This document shows, one piece after another, positions 43,124-49,958 of a stretch of DNA of 64,000 nucleotides. Position numbers and translations under genes: made by a program. Position 1 is the first letter of the stretch, and the number at the start of each line of letters is the position of its first letter. The stretch comes from Ideonella sp. GTDB taxonomy: Bacteria; Pseudomonadota; Gammaproteobacteria; Burkholderiales; Burkholderiaceae_C. The notes beneath the pieces are model-generated. The model made no database searches. It was not told the DNA's origin and saw nothing but the letters and a program-made list of their open reading frames with translations. The stretch is taken from NCBI GenBank assembly GCA_015075545.1, contig JABTUC010000003.1, positions 124,001-188,000 on the forward strand. The letters run 5' to 3'.

Positions 43124-43927
43124 ATGTCGATGACCATCAACACCAACGTCGCGTCGCTCAACGCGCAGCGCAACCTGTCGACTTCGAAGGAGTCGCTGGC
43201 CGTGTCGCTGCAGCGCCTGTCCTCCGGCCTGCGCGTCAACTCGTCGAAGGACGACGCTGCCGGCCTGGCGATCGCCGACCGCATGAACGCGCAGATCCGC
43301 GGCATCAACGTCGCCATCCGCAACGCCAACGACGGCATCTCGCTGGCGCAGACCGCCGAAGGCGCGCTGGCCACGATGTCCGACGTGTTCCAGCGCATGC
43401 GCGAACTCGCGATCCAGGCGCAGAACGGCTCCAACGGCACCGGCGACCGCGCCAACCTGAACACGGAGTATCAGCAACTGTCGGCCGAAGTCACGCGCAT
43501 TGCCGCGCAGACCAAGTTCAACGGCACGGCCATCGTCGGCGCTGGTGCTGGTGCACAGGTGTTCCAAGTGGGCGCCAACAACGGCGACACGCTGACCATC
43601 ACCACCTCCACGGTGGCCACGGTGACCGGCGACCTGACCACGGCCGCCAACGCCTCGACGGCGGTGGCCGCGCTCGACACGGCGCTCGACACCATCACGA
43701 CCAGCCGCGCCACCTACGGCGCCGCGATGAGCCGCTTCCAGTTCGCGATCAGCAACCTGCAGATCACGGGCGAGAACCAGGCTGCCGCTCGCGGCCGCAT
43801 CATGGACGCCGACTTCGCGGCCGAAACGGCCAACCTGTCGCGCGCCCAGATCCTGCAGCAGGCCGGCGCAGCGATGGTGGCGCAGGCCAACCAACTGCCC
43901 AGCCAGGTGCTCGCGCTGCTGCGTTGA
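43124..43927 (+). CDS. fliC1: Flagellin, copy 1
   Basis: 267-residue filament subunit. D0/D1 only: N-terminal NTNVASLNAQRNLSTSKESL and SLQRLSSGLRVNSSKDDAAG LAIADRM; C-terminal NLSRAQILQQAGAAMVAQAN QLPSQVLALLR. A short centre (~150-205) replaces D2/D3, so this is a minimal flagellin. Ser/Thr in that centre are candidate glycosylation sites. GAAGGAG lies about 10 bp before the ATG. Driven by a sigma-28 promoter and closed by a strong terminator. Confidence 0.97.
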   Translation: MSMTINTNVASLNAQRNLSTSKESLAVSLQRLSSGLRVNSSKDDAAGLAIADRMNAQIRGINVAIRNANDGISLAQTAEGALATMSDVFQRMRELAIQAQNGSNGTGDRANLNTEYQQLSAEVTRIAAQTKFNGTAIVGAGAGAQVFQVGANNGDTLTITTSTVATVTGDLTTAANASTAVAALDTALDTITTSRATYGAAMSRFQFAISNLQITGENQAAARGRIMDADFAAETANLSRAQILQQAGAAMVAQANQLPSQVLALLR

Positions 43928-43974
43928 CGCGAGAGGGCCGCACGCCGCGCGTCGCGTGGCGTGCCTCCTTGGAT

Positions 43975-44002
43975 GGCCGCCCTTCGGGGCGGCCTTTTCT
44001 TT
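43975..44002 (+). terminator. Rho-independent terminator after fliC1
   Basis: Stem GGCCGCCC/GGGCGGCC with a TTCG-containing loop (43975-43994), followed by TTTTCTTT. The best terminator in the window. Confidence 0.9.
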
Positions 44003-44155
44003 GTGCGAAAGGCGGCATTGAACTGCATGGCGAAAGGCGGTCACATCGGTCGATCCACGGTCTGCGGCGTGCCGAAAACTCCCTCATCCAGGCCCCGGCT
44101 GGCCTGAAACCCGGCGAGCCCACGTGAGCGGCGCGCCCAATGCCCAGGAGACCGT

Positions 44156-44962
44156 ATGCCGCAGACGATCAACACCAACGTCTCGTCGCTGAACGCGCAG
44201 CGCAACCTGTCGACTTCGAAGGAGTCGCTGGCCGTGTCGCTGCAGCGCCTGTCCTCCGGCCTGCGCGTCAACTCGTCGAAGGACGACGCCGCCGGCCTGG
44301 CGATCGCCGACCGCATGAACGCGCAGATCCGCGGCATCAACGTCGCCATCCGCAACGCCAACGACGGCATCTCACTGGCGCAGACCGCCGAAGGCGCGCT
44401 GGCCACGATGACCGACGTGCTGCAGCGCATGCGCGAGCTGGCGGTGCAGGCCCAGAACGGCTCCAACGGCACCGGCGACCGCGCCAACCTCGACACCGAG
44501 TACCAGCAGCTCTCCGCCGAGATCACGCGCATCGCTTCGCAGACCAAGTTCAACGGCACGGCGATCGTCGGTGCCGGCGCCGGCAGCAAGACCTTCCAGA
44601 TCGGGCCCAACAACGGCGATACGCTGACCATCACGACGGCCACGGTCACGACGGTGGGCGGAGACATCACCACCGCGGGCAATGCCTCGACGGCGCTCGA
44701 CGCCATCGACACCGCCCTCGACGCCATCTCCACCAACCGCGCCACCTACGGCGCCGCGATGAGCCGCTTCGCCTTCGCGATCACCAACCTGCAGATCACC
44801 GGCGAGAACCAGAGCGCCGCGCGCGGCCGCATCATGGACGCCGACTACGCCGCCGAAACCGCCAACTTGGCACGTGCGCAGATCTTGCAGCAGGCCGGCA
44901 CCGCAATGGTCGCGCAGGCCAACCAGATCCCCAACCAGGTGCTGAATCTTCTGCGCAGCTAG
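44156..44962 (+). CDS. fliC2: Flagellin, copy 2
   Basis: 268 residues, the same D0/D1-only design as copy 1. Bases 44192-44410 match 43160-43378 of copy 1 at 217 of 219 positions, while the centre and C-terminal half have diverged (e.g. AGSKTFQIGPNNGD for AGAQVFQVGANNGD; NQIPNQVLNLLRS for NQLPSQVLALLR). Preceded by AGGAG 7-8 bp before the ATG. No full sigma-28 promoter was found in the 150 bp after the fliC1 terminator; GCCGAAAA at 44071 is an imperfect -10 without a matching -35. Confidence 0.97.
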   Translation: MPQTINTNVSSLNAQRNLSTSKESLAVSLQRLSSGLRVNSSKDDAAGLAIADRMNAQIRGINVAIRNANDGISLAQTAEGALATMTDVLQRMRELAVQAQNGSNGTGDRANLDTEYQQLSAEITRIASQTKFNGTAIVGAGAGSKTFQIGPNNGDTLTITTATVTTVGGDITTAGNASTALDAIDTALDAISTNRATYGAAMSRFAFAITNLQITGENQSAARGRIMDADYAAETANLARAQILQQAGTAMVAQANQIPNQVLNLLRS

Positions 44963-44975
44963 AACGGCGAGCACC

Positions 44976-45000
44976 GCGCCGCCCACGCCGCCGGCGGCGC
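44976..45000 (+). terminator. Inverted repeat after fliC2, possible terminator
   Basis: GCGCCGCC/GGCGGCGC arms with a 9-base loop, 13 bp after the stop. No T-run, so weak evidence. Confidence 0.35.
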
Positions 45001-45044
45001 ATCACGCCGCGTCGCCGCGCACGCGGAGGCGTGACTTTTCTCAC

Positions 45045-45071
45045 TCAAGTCCGCGCCAACCCCGCCGATAG
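45045..45071 (+). promoter_or_regulatory. Sigma-28 (FliA) promoter for fliD
   Basis: TCAAGTCC, 11 bp, GCCGATAG, 25 bp upstream of the fliD ATG. Confidence 0.8.
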
Positions 45072-45096
45072 ACCGTAGGCGAAAGCAGGTATTGCC

Positions 45097-46539
45097 ATGG
45101 CCACCATCTCATCGCCTGGCGTCGGCAGCGGGCTGGACGTCAACAGCATCGTGACCCAACTGGTCGCGATCGAGCGCCAGCCCATCGTCAAGCTGCAGAC
45201 GCAAGCCACCGCGCTGCAGACCAAGCTGTCGGCGTTCGGCAAGGTGCAGTCCGACCTTTCGGCGCTGCGCGATGCCGCCTCGGCACTCACCAGCCCGAGC
45301 ACCTGGAACCAGACCACCGGCACATCGAGCGACGCCGCCGCGATCGGCGTGACCACCGACGCCACCAACCGCCCAGGCAGCTACAGCGTGCAGGTGACCC
45401 AACTCGCGCAGGCGCAGACCAACATCTCGGGCACCTACGCCTCGGCCAGCGAGCTGGTCGGCGAAGGCACGCTGCACATCGAGCTGGGCACCTGGTCGGA
45501 CACCGCCTTCACCCCGAACCCGGACGCCACCGCCGTCGACATCAGCGTCGGACCACCGGCGCAATCGCTCGCGGCGGTGCGTGACATGGTCAACGCGGCC
45601 AACGCCGGCATCACTGCCACCGTCCTCACCGACGCCTCGGGGGCGCGCCTGGTCTTCAGCTCCAGCGCCACCGGCGCCGCCAATGGCTTCAGGGTCACCG
45701 TCACCGACGCCGACGGCAGCAACGTCGACGCCAGCGGCCTGTCGGCGCTCGCCTACGACCCGTCGGTGGGCGTGATCACGATGGGTCGGGCGCTGGCGGC
45801 GGCCAACGCTGCGGCGCTGATCAACGGGGCACCGGTCAGCTCGGCCAGCAACACACTGACCAACGTGGTCGACGGCATGACGCTGCAGTTCAAGCGCGTG
45901 ACGACCGACCCCGTGCAGATCACCACCGCGTCGGACAAGGACGCGATCCGCAAGAAGATCGAGGCCTTCGTCAAGGCGTACAACGACCTCAACAGCGAAC
46001 TGGCCACGCAGACCCGCTACGACGCCGCCAGCAAGACCGCCGGCACGCTGCAAGGCGACAGCGCGGCGGTGTCGCTGCGCAGCAACCTGCGCAACGCGCT
46101 GGGCGGCACCTCGGCGGCTTCGAGCGTCTTCACCCGGCTGGCCGACATCGGCTTCGACGTGCAACGCGACGGCACGATCACGCTGAACAGCAGCAAGCTC
46201 GACAACGCACTGGCCAACCTCGGCGAGCTGAAGAAGCTGTTCGCCAACAGCGACACCGTGACGCCGGCGAACAACGGCTTCGCGACGGTCTTCCGCCAGT
46301 TCGCCGATCAGGCCGCCGGTGTCGACGGCTCGCTGGCCACGCGCAGCGAAGGCATCCGCGACAGCATCAGCCGCAACGAGAAGCGCCAGGCCGAGCTGCA
46401 GACCCGGGTCGATCAGGTCGAGGCCCGCCTGCTCAAGCAGTACACCGCGCTCGACGCGCAGATGGGTCAGATGCAGAGCCTGTCGAACTACGTCACGCAG
46501 CAGATGACGCTGCTGACCCTCAACAGCGCCAAGAGCTGA
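45097..46539 (+). CDS. fliD: Filament cap protein FliD (HAP2)
   Basis: 480 residues. The N-terminus (ISSPGVGSGLDVNSIVTQLV AIERQPIVKLQ) is the FliD D0 segment; the FliD_C domain includes VDGMTLQFKRVTTDPVQIT, IEAFVKAYNDLNSELATQTR and a C-terminal coiled coil (RVDQVEARLLKQYTALDAQM GQMQSLSNYVTQQM). FliD caps the filament and guides flagellin folding. It has its own sigma-28 promoter. Confidence 0.97.
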   Translation: MATISSPGVGSGLDVNSIVTQLVAIERQPIVKLQTQATALQTKLSAFGKVQSDLSALRDAASALTSPSTWNQTTGTSSDAAAIGVTTDATNRPGSYSVQVTQLAQAQTNISGTYASASELVGEGTLHIELGTWSDTAFTPNPDATAVDISVGPPAQSLAAVRDMVNAANAGITATVLTDASGARLVFSSSATGAANGFRVTVTDADGSNVDASGLSALAYDPSVGVITMGRALAAANAAALINGAPVSSASNTLTNVVDGMTLQFKRVTTDPVQITTASDKDAIRKKIEAFVKAYNDLNSELATQTRYDAASKTAGTLQGDSAAVSLRSNLRNALGGTSAASSVFTRLADIGFDVQRDGTITLNSSKLDNALANLGELKKLFANSDTVTPANNGFATVFRQFADQAAGVDGSLATRSEGIRDSISRNEKRQAELQTRVDQVEARLLKQYTALDAQMGQMQSLSNYVTQQMTLLTLNSAKS

Positions 46540-46691
46540 GCCTTCGCGGCGGGCACCGCCATCGCGCCGCGCGCGCGACGACTCGCAGCGAGCGCTCGAC
46601 CCGCCGCCGGATCCCGGCACCAGAGGGCGCCGGCCGACAGCGACGCCCCATGAGCGGCCCCCAGCCGCCGCTTCTCCGGCCGCCGGACCGC

Positions 46692-46719
46692 TCAAGTCCC
46701 CCTGCGCAGGGGCCGATAA
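46692..46719 (+). promoter_or_regulatory. Sigma-28 (FliA) promoter for fliS-fliT
   Basis: TCAAGTCC, 12 bp, GCCGATAA. The spacer is itself an inverted repeat (CCCCTGCGCAGGGG). The promoter lies inside the longest open frame before fliS, which excludes the ATG at 46650 as the start. Confidence 0.82.
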
Positions 46720-46754
46720 CGAAGGCATCACGCACCCCGAAAGCGACAGAGCCG

Positions 46755-47198
46755 ATGTTCGCCAGCCCCCATTCCGCCACCCGCTCGATCGCCGGCCTCT
46801 ACCAGGAGGTGCAGGTCGACACCGGCGTGTCGGGTGCCAGCCCGCATCGACTGATCGATCTGCTGTTCGAGGAGTTCATCGGCTCGTGCGCGCGTGCCCG
46901 CGGCGCGATCCGCGCCGGCGACGTGCAGGAGAAGGGCCGTGCCATCGGCCGCGCCGTGCGCATCGTCGAAGAGGGGCTGCGCGGCGGCCTCAACCTCAAC
47001 GACGGCGGCGAGCTCGCGCGCACGCTGCAGGACTTGTACGGCTACGTCAGCGTGCGCCTGACGCAGGCCAACCTGCACAGCGACGACGCACTGATCGCCG
47101 AGTGCATGTCGCTGGTGCAGCCGATCCACGAGGCCTGGCGCGCCATCGCCCCGCGCGAAGCGACCCCGGGCACGGTCGGATCGCCCACACCGCAGTGA
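46755..47198 (+). CDS. fliS: Flagellin export chaperone FliS
   Basis: 147 residues from ATG 46755. Motifs IAGLYQEVQVDTGVSGASPH RLIDLLFEEFIGSCARARGA and EEGLRGGLNLNDGGELARTL match FliS helices. FliS holds flagellin C-termini before export. The chosen start is 35 bp downstream of the sigma-28 -10; the upstream Met at 46650 would include the promoter. Confidence 0.95.
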   Translation: MFASPHSATRSIAGLYQEVQVDTGVSGASPHRLIDLLFEEFIGSCARARGAIRAGDVQEKGRAIGRAVRIVEEGLRGGLNLNDGGELARTLQDLYGYVSVRLTQANLHSDDALIAECMSLVQPIHEAWRAIAPREATPGTVGSPTPQ

Positions 47199-47223
47199 CC
47201 CACGCAGCCCACGAGGCCCAGGC

Positions 47224-47523
47224 ATGAACACCCCCTTGCTCAACTACTACGAAGCGATCGAGCGCGCCAGCGCCGACATGCTCAATGCCGCGCGCGCCGG
47301 CGACTGGGACATGGTGGTCAAGCTCGAGGGCGCGTGCGGCCTCTTGATCAGCCAGCTCAAGCAGGCGGCGCGCGGCGAGACGCTGCAGCCCGGCGATGCC
47401 CAGGCGCGCACCCGCATCATGCAGCGCATCCTGCTGCGCGACGCCGAGATCCGCCACCTGGCCGAACCGTGGCTCGAGCAGATCGACGGCATGCTGGCGG
47501 GCCGCCCACGCACCTTGCACTGA
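47224..47523 (+). CDS. fliT: FliT-like flagellar chaperone
   Basis: 99-residue helical protein (LLNYYEAIERASADMLNAAR; WDMVVKLEGACGLLISQLKQ; IMQRILLRDAEIRHLAEPWL). FliT is the FliD chaperone and a FlhDC antagonist in enterics. Sequence conservation is weak; position directly after fliS (25 bp) and size support the call. Confidence 0.8.
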   Translation: MNTPLLNYYEAIERASADMLNAARAGDWDMVVKLEGACGLLISQLKQAARGETLQPGDAQARTRIMQRILLRDAEIRHLAEPWLEQIDGMLAGRPRTLH

Positions 47524-47544
47524 CACGCCCGAGGAGGACGCAAC

Positions 47545-48306
47545 ATGTTCCTCGACACCCAACCGGCCGCGCTGGCCGCCAGCGGCGGCATCGATCCCTA
47601 CGCCGAGTTCCGGCTCAGCCAGCCGCGCGAGATCGCCGCGATGCTCAAGCAGTTGGTCACCGATGCAACGCCGGTGATGCTCTCGGGGCCCGACGCCGTC
47701 GGCCTGACGACGGTGATCTGGACCATCGACACCGCGCAGCAGCGCATCAATTTCAGCGCCGACGCCCGCAGCCCGCAACTGCAGCGACTGATCGAACTCG
47801 AGGAGGCCACCTGCGTCGCCTACCTCGACGCGGTGAAGCTGCAGTTCGATGCCGACCATCTGATGCTGGTTCAGGGCAGCGAGAGCTGCTCGCTGCAGGC
47901 CGACCTGCCGCGCGAGATGTATCGTTTTCAGCGCCGCCGCAGCTTCCGCGTGCGCACGCTCGGCCGCGGCTCGCCGACCGCGCTGCTGCGCCACCCGTCG
48001 ATGCCCGAGATGGAGCTCGCACTGCGCGTGCTCGACGTGTCGATCGGCGGCTGCGCACTGATGCTGCCGGCCGATGTGCCCCCGTTGTCCGCGGGGTCCG
48101 AGATCCGCGGCGTGCGCATCGAGCTCGACCCGGATACGCGCTTCGATGCCGACCTGCAGTTGCACCATGTCACGGCGATCCAAAACCCGTCACGGGGGTG
48201 CAGATTGGGCTGTGAATTCATGCACGTGCAGCCGCCGGCCCAGCGCGCACTGCAACGCTACATTGACCAGACACAGAAGCGCAGGCGCCTGCTTTCCCTC
48301 GACTGA
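47545..48306 (+). CDS. ycgR: Flagellar brake protein YcgR (PilZ domain)
   Basis: 253 residues. N-terminal YcgR domain (~20-120) and C-terminal PilZ domain with the c-di-GMP motifs RRRSFR (130-135) and DVSIGG (164-169). When bound to c-di-GMP, YcgR docks on the motor and slows it. It follows fliT by 21 bp and so is likely transcribed from the fliS sigma-28 promoter. Couples the c-di-GMP enzymes at the left end of the window to motility. Confidence 0.93.
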   Translation: MFLDTQPAALAASGGIDPYAEFRLSQPREIAAMLKQLVTDATPVMLSGPDAVGLTTVIWTIDTAQQRINFSADARSPQLQRLIELEEATCVAYLDAVKLQFDADHLMLVQGSESCSLQADLPREMYRFQRRRSFRVRTLGRGSPTALLRHPSMPEMELALRVLDVSIGGCALMLPADVPPLSAGSEIRGVRIELDPDTRFDADLQLHHVTAIQNPSRGCRLGCEFMHVQPPAQRALQRYIDQTQKRRRLLSLD

Positions 48307-48343
48307 CGTACACCCACCGCACGCTCCGCACGCAACCCGCAGC

Positions 48344-48766
48344 ATGGCACGCACCCCATCGACGAAACAGCGCGGCTCGACCCTGATCGACGTCTGCGCG
48401 GCGTGCGTCATGGGCAGCGTGACGATGGCGCTGGCGTTGCCGTCGTACCAGAGCTACCTCGAACGCACCGGCCGCGGCGACGCGGTGGCCGCGCTGCAGC
48501 GCGTGCAGCAGGCGCAGGAGCGCTACCTCGCGCAGCATGGGCAGTACGCGCTGCGCATCGACCAGCTCGGCGCGGTGCCCGCGCTCAGCGAGCGCGGCCT
48601 CTACCGCATCGCGATGTTCTCCGACGGCCCCGACAACTTCGAGGCCCGCGCCACCGCCCTGCCCGACCGCGAGCAGGCCCGGGATCCTGGCTGCGCGCAG
48701 CTCACGCTGCGTGTCACGCACGGCGTGATCGCGTACGAGCCGTCGGTTCGCTGCTGGAACCCCTGA
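48344..48766 (+). CDS. Type IV pilin-like (PilE-type) pseudopilin
   Basis: 140 residues. Short basic leader, then prepilin-type site GSTLIDVCAACVMGSVTMAL with a 20-residue hydrophobic helix, and a C-terminal domain with two cysteines near the end (DPGCAQLTLRV; SVRCWNP) like PilE minor pilins. The processing site is unusual: Ser at +1 instead of Phe and Asp at +5 instead of Glu. Overlaps the next gene by one base (TGATG). Confidence 0.8.
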   Translation: MARTPSTKQRGSTLIDVCAACVMGSVTMALALPSYQSYLERTGRGDAVAALQRVQQAQERYLAQHGQYALRIDQLGAVPALSERGLYRIAMFSDGPDNFEARATALPDREQARDPGCAQLTLRVTHGVIAYEPSVRCWNP

Positions 48767-49287
48767 TGCGAGCGCGCCGGCTTGCCGCGCACGCCGCAGC
48801 GCGGGGCATCACGCTGATCGAATGCGTCATCGCAGTGGCGATCGTCGCCGCGCTGATGAGCATCGCGCTGCCGTCGTTCGGCGAGGCAATGGCGCGCGCG
48901 CGCCTGCGCGCCGCGGCGCAGGATCTCGCGCTCGACCTCGGCAACGCCCGGCTCGAAAGCCTGCGCCAGGGCGCCGGCATCGTGCACGTCTCGGTGCGCC
49001 CGGGCACCGGCTGGTGCTGGGCCGTCGGCCCGGTGGCCGGCGCCGACTGCCACGCACCGCCGGTGGGCACGCTGCACGTCGCGCGCGCCGACGACTACCC
49101 CGGCGTCGTCATGACGGGCGGCGTCGACACCCGCTTCGACGGCCGCGACACCCTGGCCCCGGCCGGCTTCGCCGCCGAATTCGAGCTGCCGCAGGGCCAG
49201 CAGCTGCGCGTGCAAGTCACCCCCCTCGGCCGCGCGATCGTCTGCGCGCCGCAGGGCCGCTCGCGCGACTTCCCGCGCTGCAGCTAG
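48766..49287 (+). CDS. FimT/GspH-type pseudopilin
   Basis: 173 residues. Prepilin site RGITLIECVIAVAIVAALMS IALP with canonical Glu at +5. The C-terminal part has the GspH/FimT fold features (LRAAAQDLALDLGNARLESL RQGAGIVHVSVRPG; cysteines W-C-W, D-C-H, V-C-A, R-C-S). FimT proteins prime type IV pilus assembly or bind DNA in transformation. No pilus assembly genes are in the window. Start ATG overlaps the previous stop. Confidence 0.82.
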   Translation: MRARRLAAHAAARGITLIECVIAVAIVAALMSIALPSFGEAMARARLRAAAQDLALDLGNARLESLRQGAGIVHVSVRPGTGWCWAVGPVAGADCHAPPVGTLHVARADDYPGVVMTGGVDTRFDGRDTLAPAGFAAEFELPQGQQLRVQVTPLGRAIVCAPQGRSRDFPRCS

Positions 49288-49308
49288 CCGGCGACCGCCT
49301 GCGCGAAC

Positions 49309-49423
49309 GGACCCCGCGCAGCAACGCGCAGCGGGGTCCCTCTCGTGAGAAGGATCCGGCTCCGCCGGTCCTTCTCGCGCTGACCAGACTCGCTGAGGAA
49401 TCGCCGCCGGCGATTCCTCAGCG
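49309..49423. terminator. Three consecutive stem-loops between convergent pilin and fliE genes
   Basis: Hairpin 1 at 49309-49339 (GGACCCCGC/GCGGGGTCC), hairpin 2 at 49347-49376 (GAGAAGGA...TCCTTCTC) and hairpin 3 at 49391-49423 with 16-base perfect arms (CGCTGAGGAATCGCCG). They fill the gap between fimT-like (plus) and fliE (minus). T-runs are missing; bidirectional termination or mRNA-end stabilisation is inferred. Confidence 0.6.
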
Positions 49424-49426
49424 ACA

Positions 49427-49756
49427 TCACACCTGCATGTTCATGATCTCGCTATACGCCTGCACCAGCCGGTTGCGCACCGCGAGCACCCCCTGGAAGC
49501 CGATCTGCGCCTTCTGCATGGCCACCATCGTCTGCTCCAGGCTGACCGCCGGGTTGTCGAGTTGCAACTCGCGTTGCAACGCCTCGGCCTGACGCTGCTG
49601 CTGACTCACCGCACCCAGCGCCCGCGTCATCGCGTGCTGGAAGCTCACGCCGGCGGTGGCGGGCGCCTGCGGCCTCGCCAGCGGCGTGCCGTCGGGGCGC
49701 AAGCCGGCGCGGGCGACGGCCTGCGCGAAATCAAACGGTTTCAGATCGACTCTCAT
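49427..49756 (-). CDS. fliE: Flagellar hook-basal body protein FliE
   Basis: 109 residues from ATG 49756 (an in-frame Met at 49780 would add eight). The C-terminal half (VSLEQTMVAMQKAQIGFQGV LAVRNRLVQAYSEIMNMQV) is the FliE signature. FliE links the MS ring to the rod. It is divergent from fliF, the standard arrangement, separated by 202 bp that should contain both promoters; I could not identify them reliably. Confidence 0.95.
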   Translation of the reverse strand: MRVDLKPFDFAQAVARAGLRPDGTPLARPQAPATAGVSFQHAMTRALGAVSQQQRQAEALQRELQLDNPAVSLEQTMVAMQKAQIGFQGVLAVRNRLVQAYSEIMNMQV

Positions 49757-49958
49757 GGCGGCGGCACGCGCGGCCAACATGCAAGGACCGGCGTGACGAC
49801 GTCACTGTAGGCGGGTGCCTCGGCCGCGATGGCGCGAACTGAAACCCGAATTCGGGGCTGTTCACCCCATAGCTCGTCGCGACCGCACCGAACAATGCCC
49901 CCAGCTTGCGGTGCGAGGGTTCGGCCACGGGGTCGCGCTCGCCCAACCGGTGATTCGA

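Noticed and set aside
44052-44078. Sigma-28 promoter for fliC2 with GCCGAAAA as -10
   Set aside because: The -35 position reads GATCCACG, unlike the six good promoters; kept only as a remark.
46650-46754. Upstream ATG as fliS start
   Set aside because: A strong sigma-28 promoter lies inside this stretch, and the added residues have no FliS similarity.
49815-49958. Longer N-terminus of fliF
   Set aside because: The extra 48 residues lack FliF similarity and cover the divergent promoter region with fliE.
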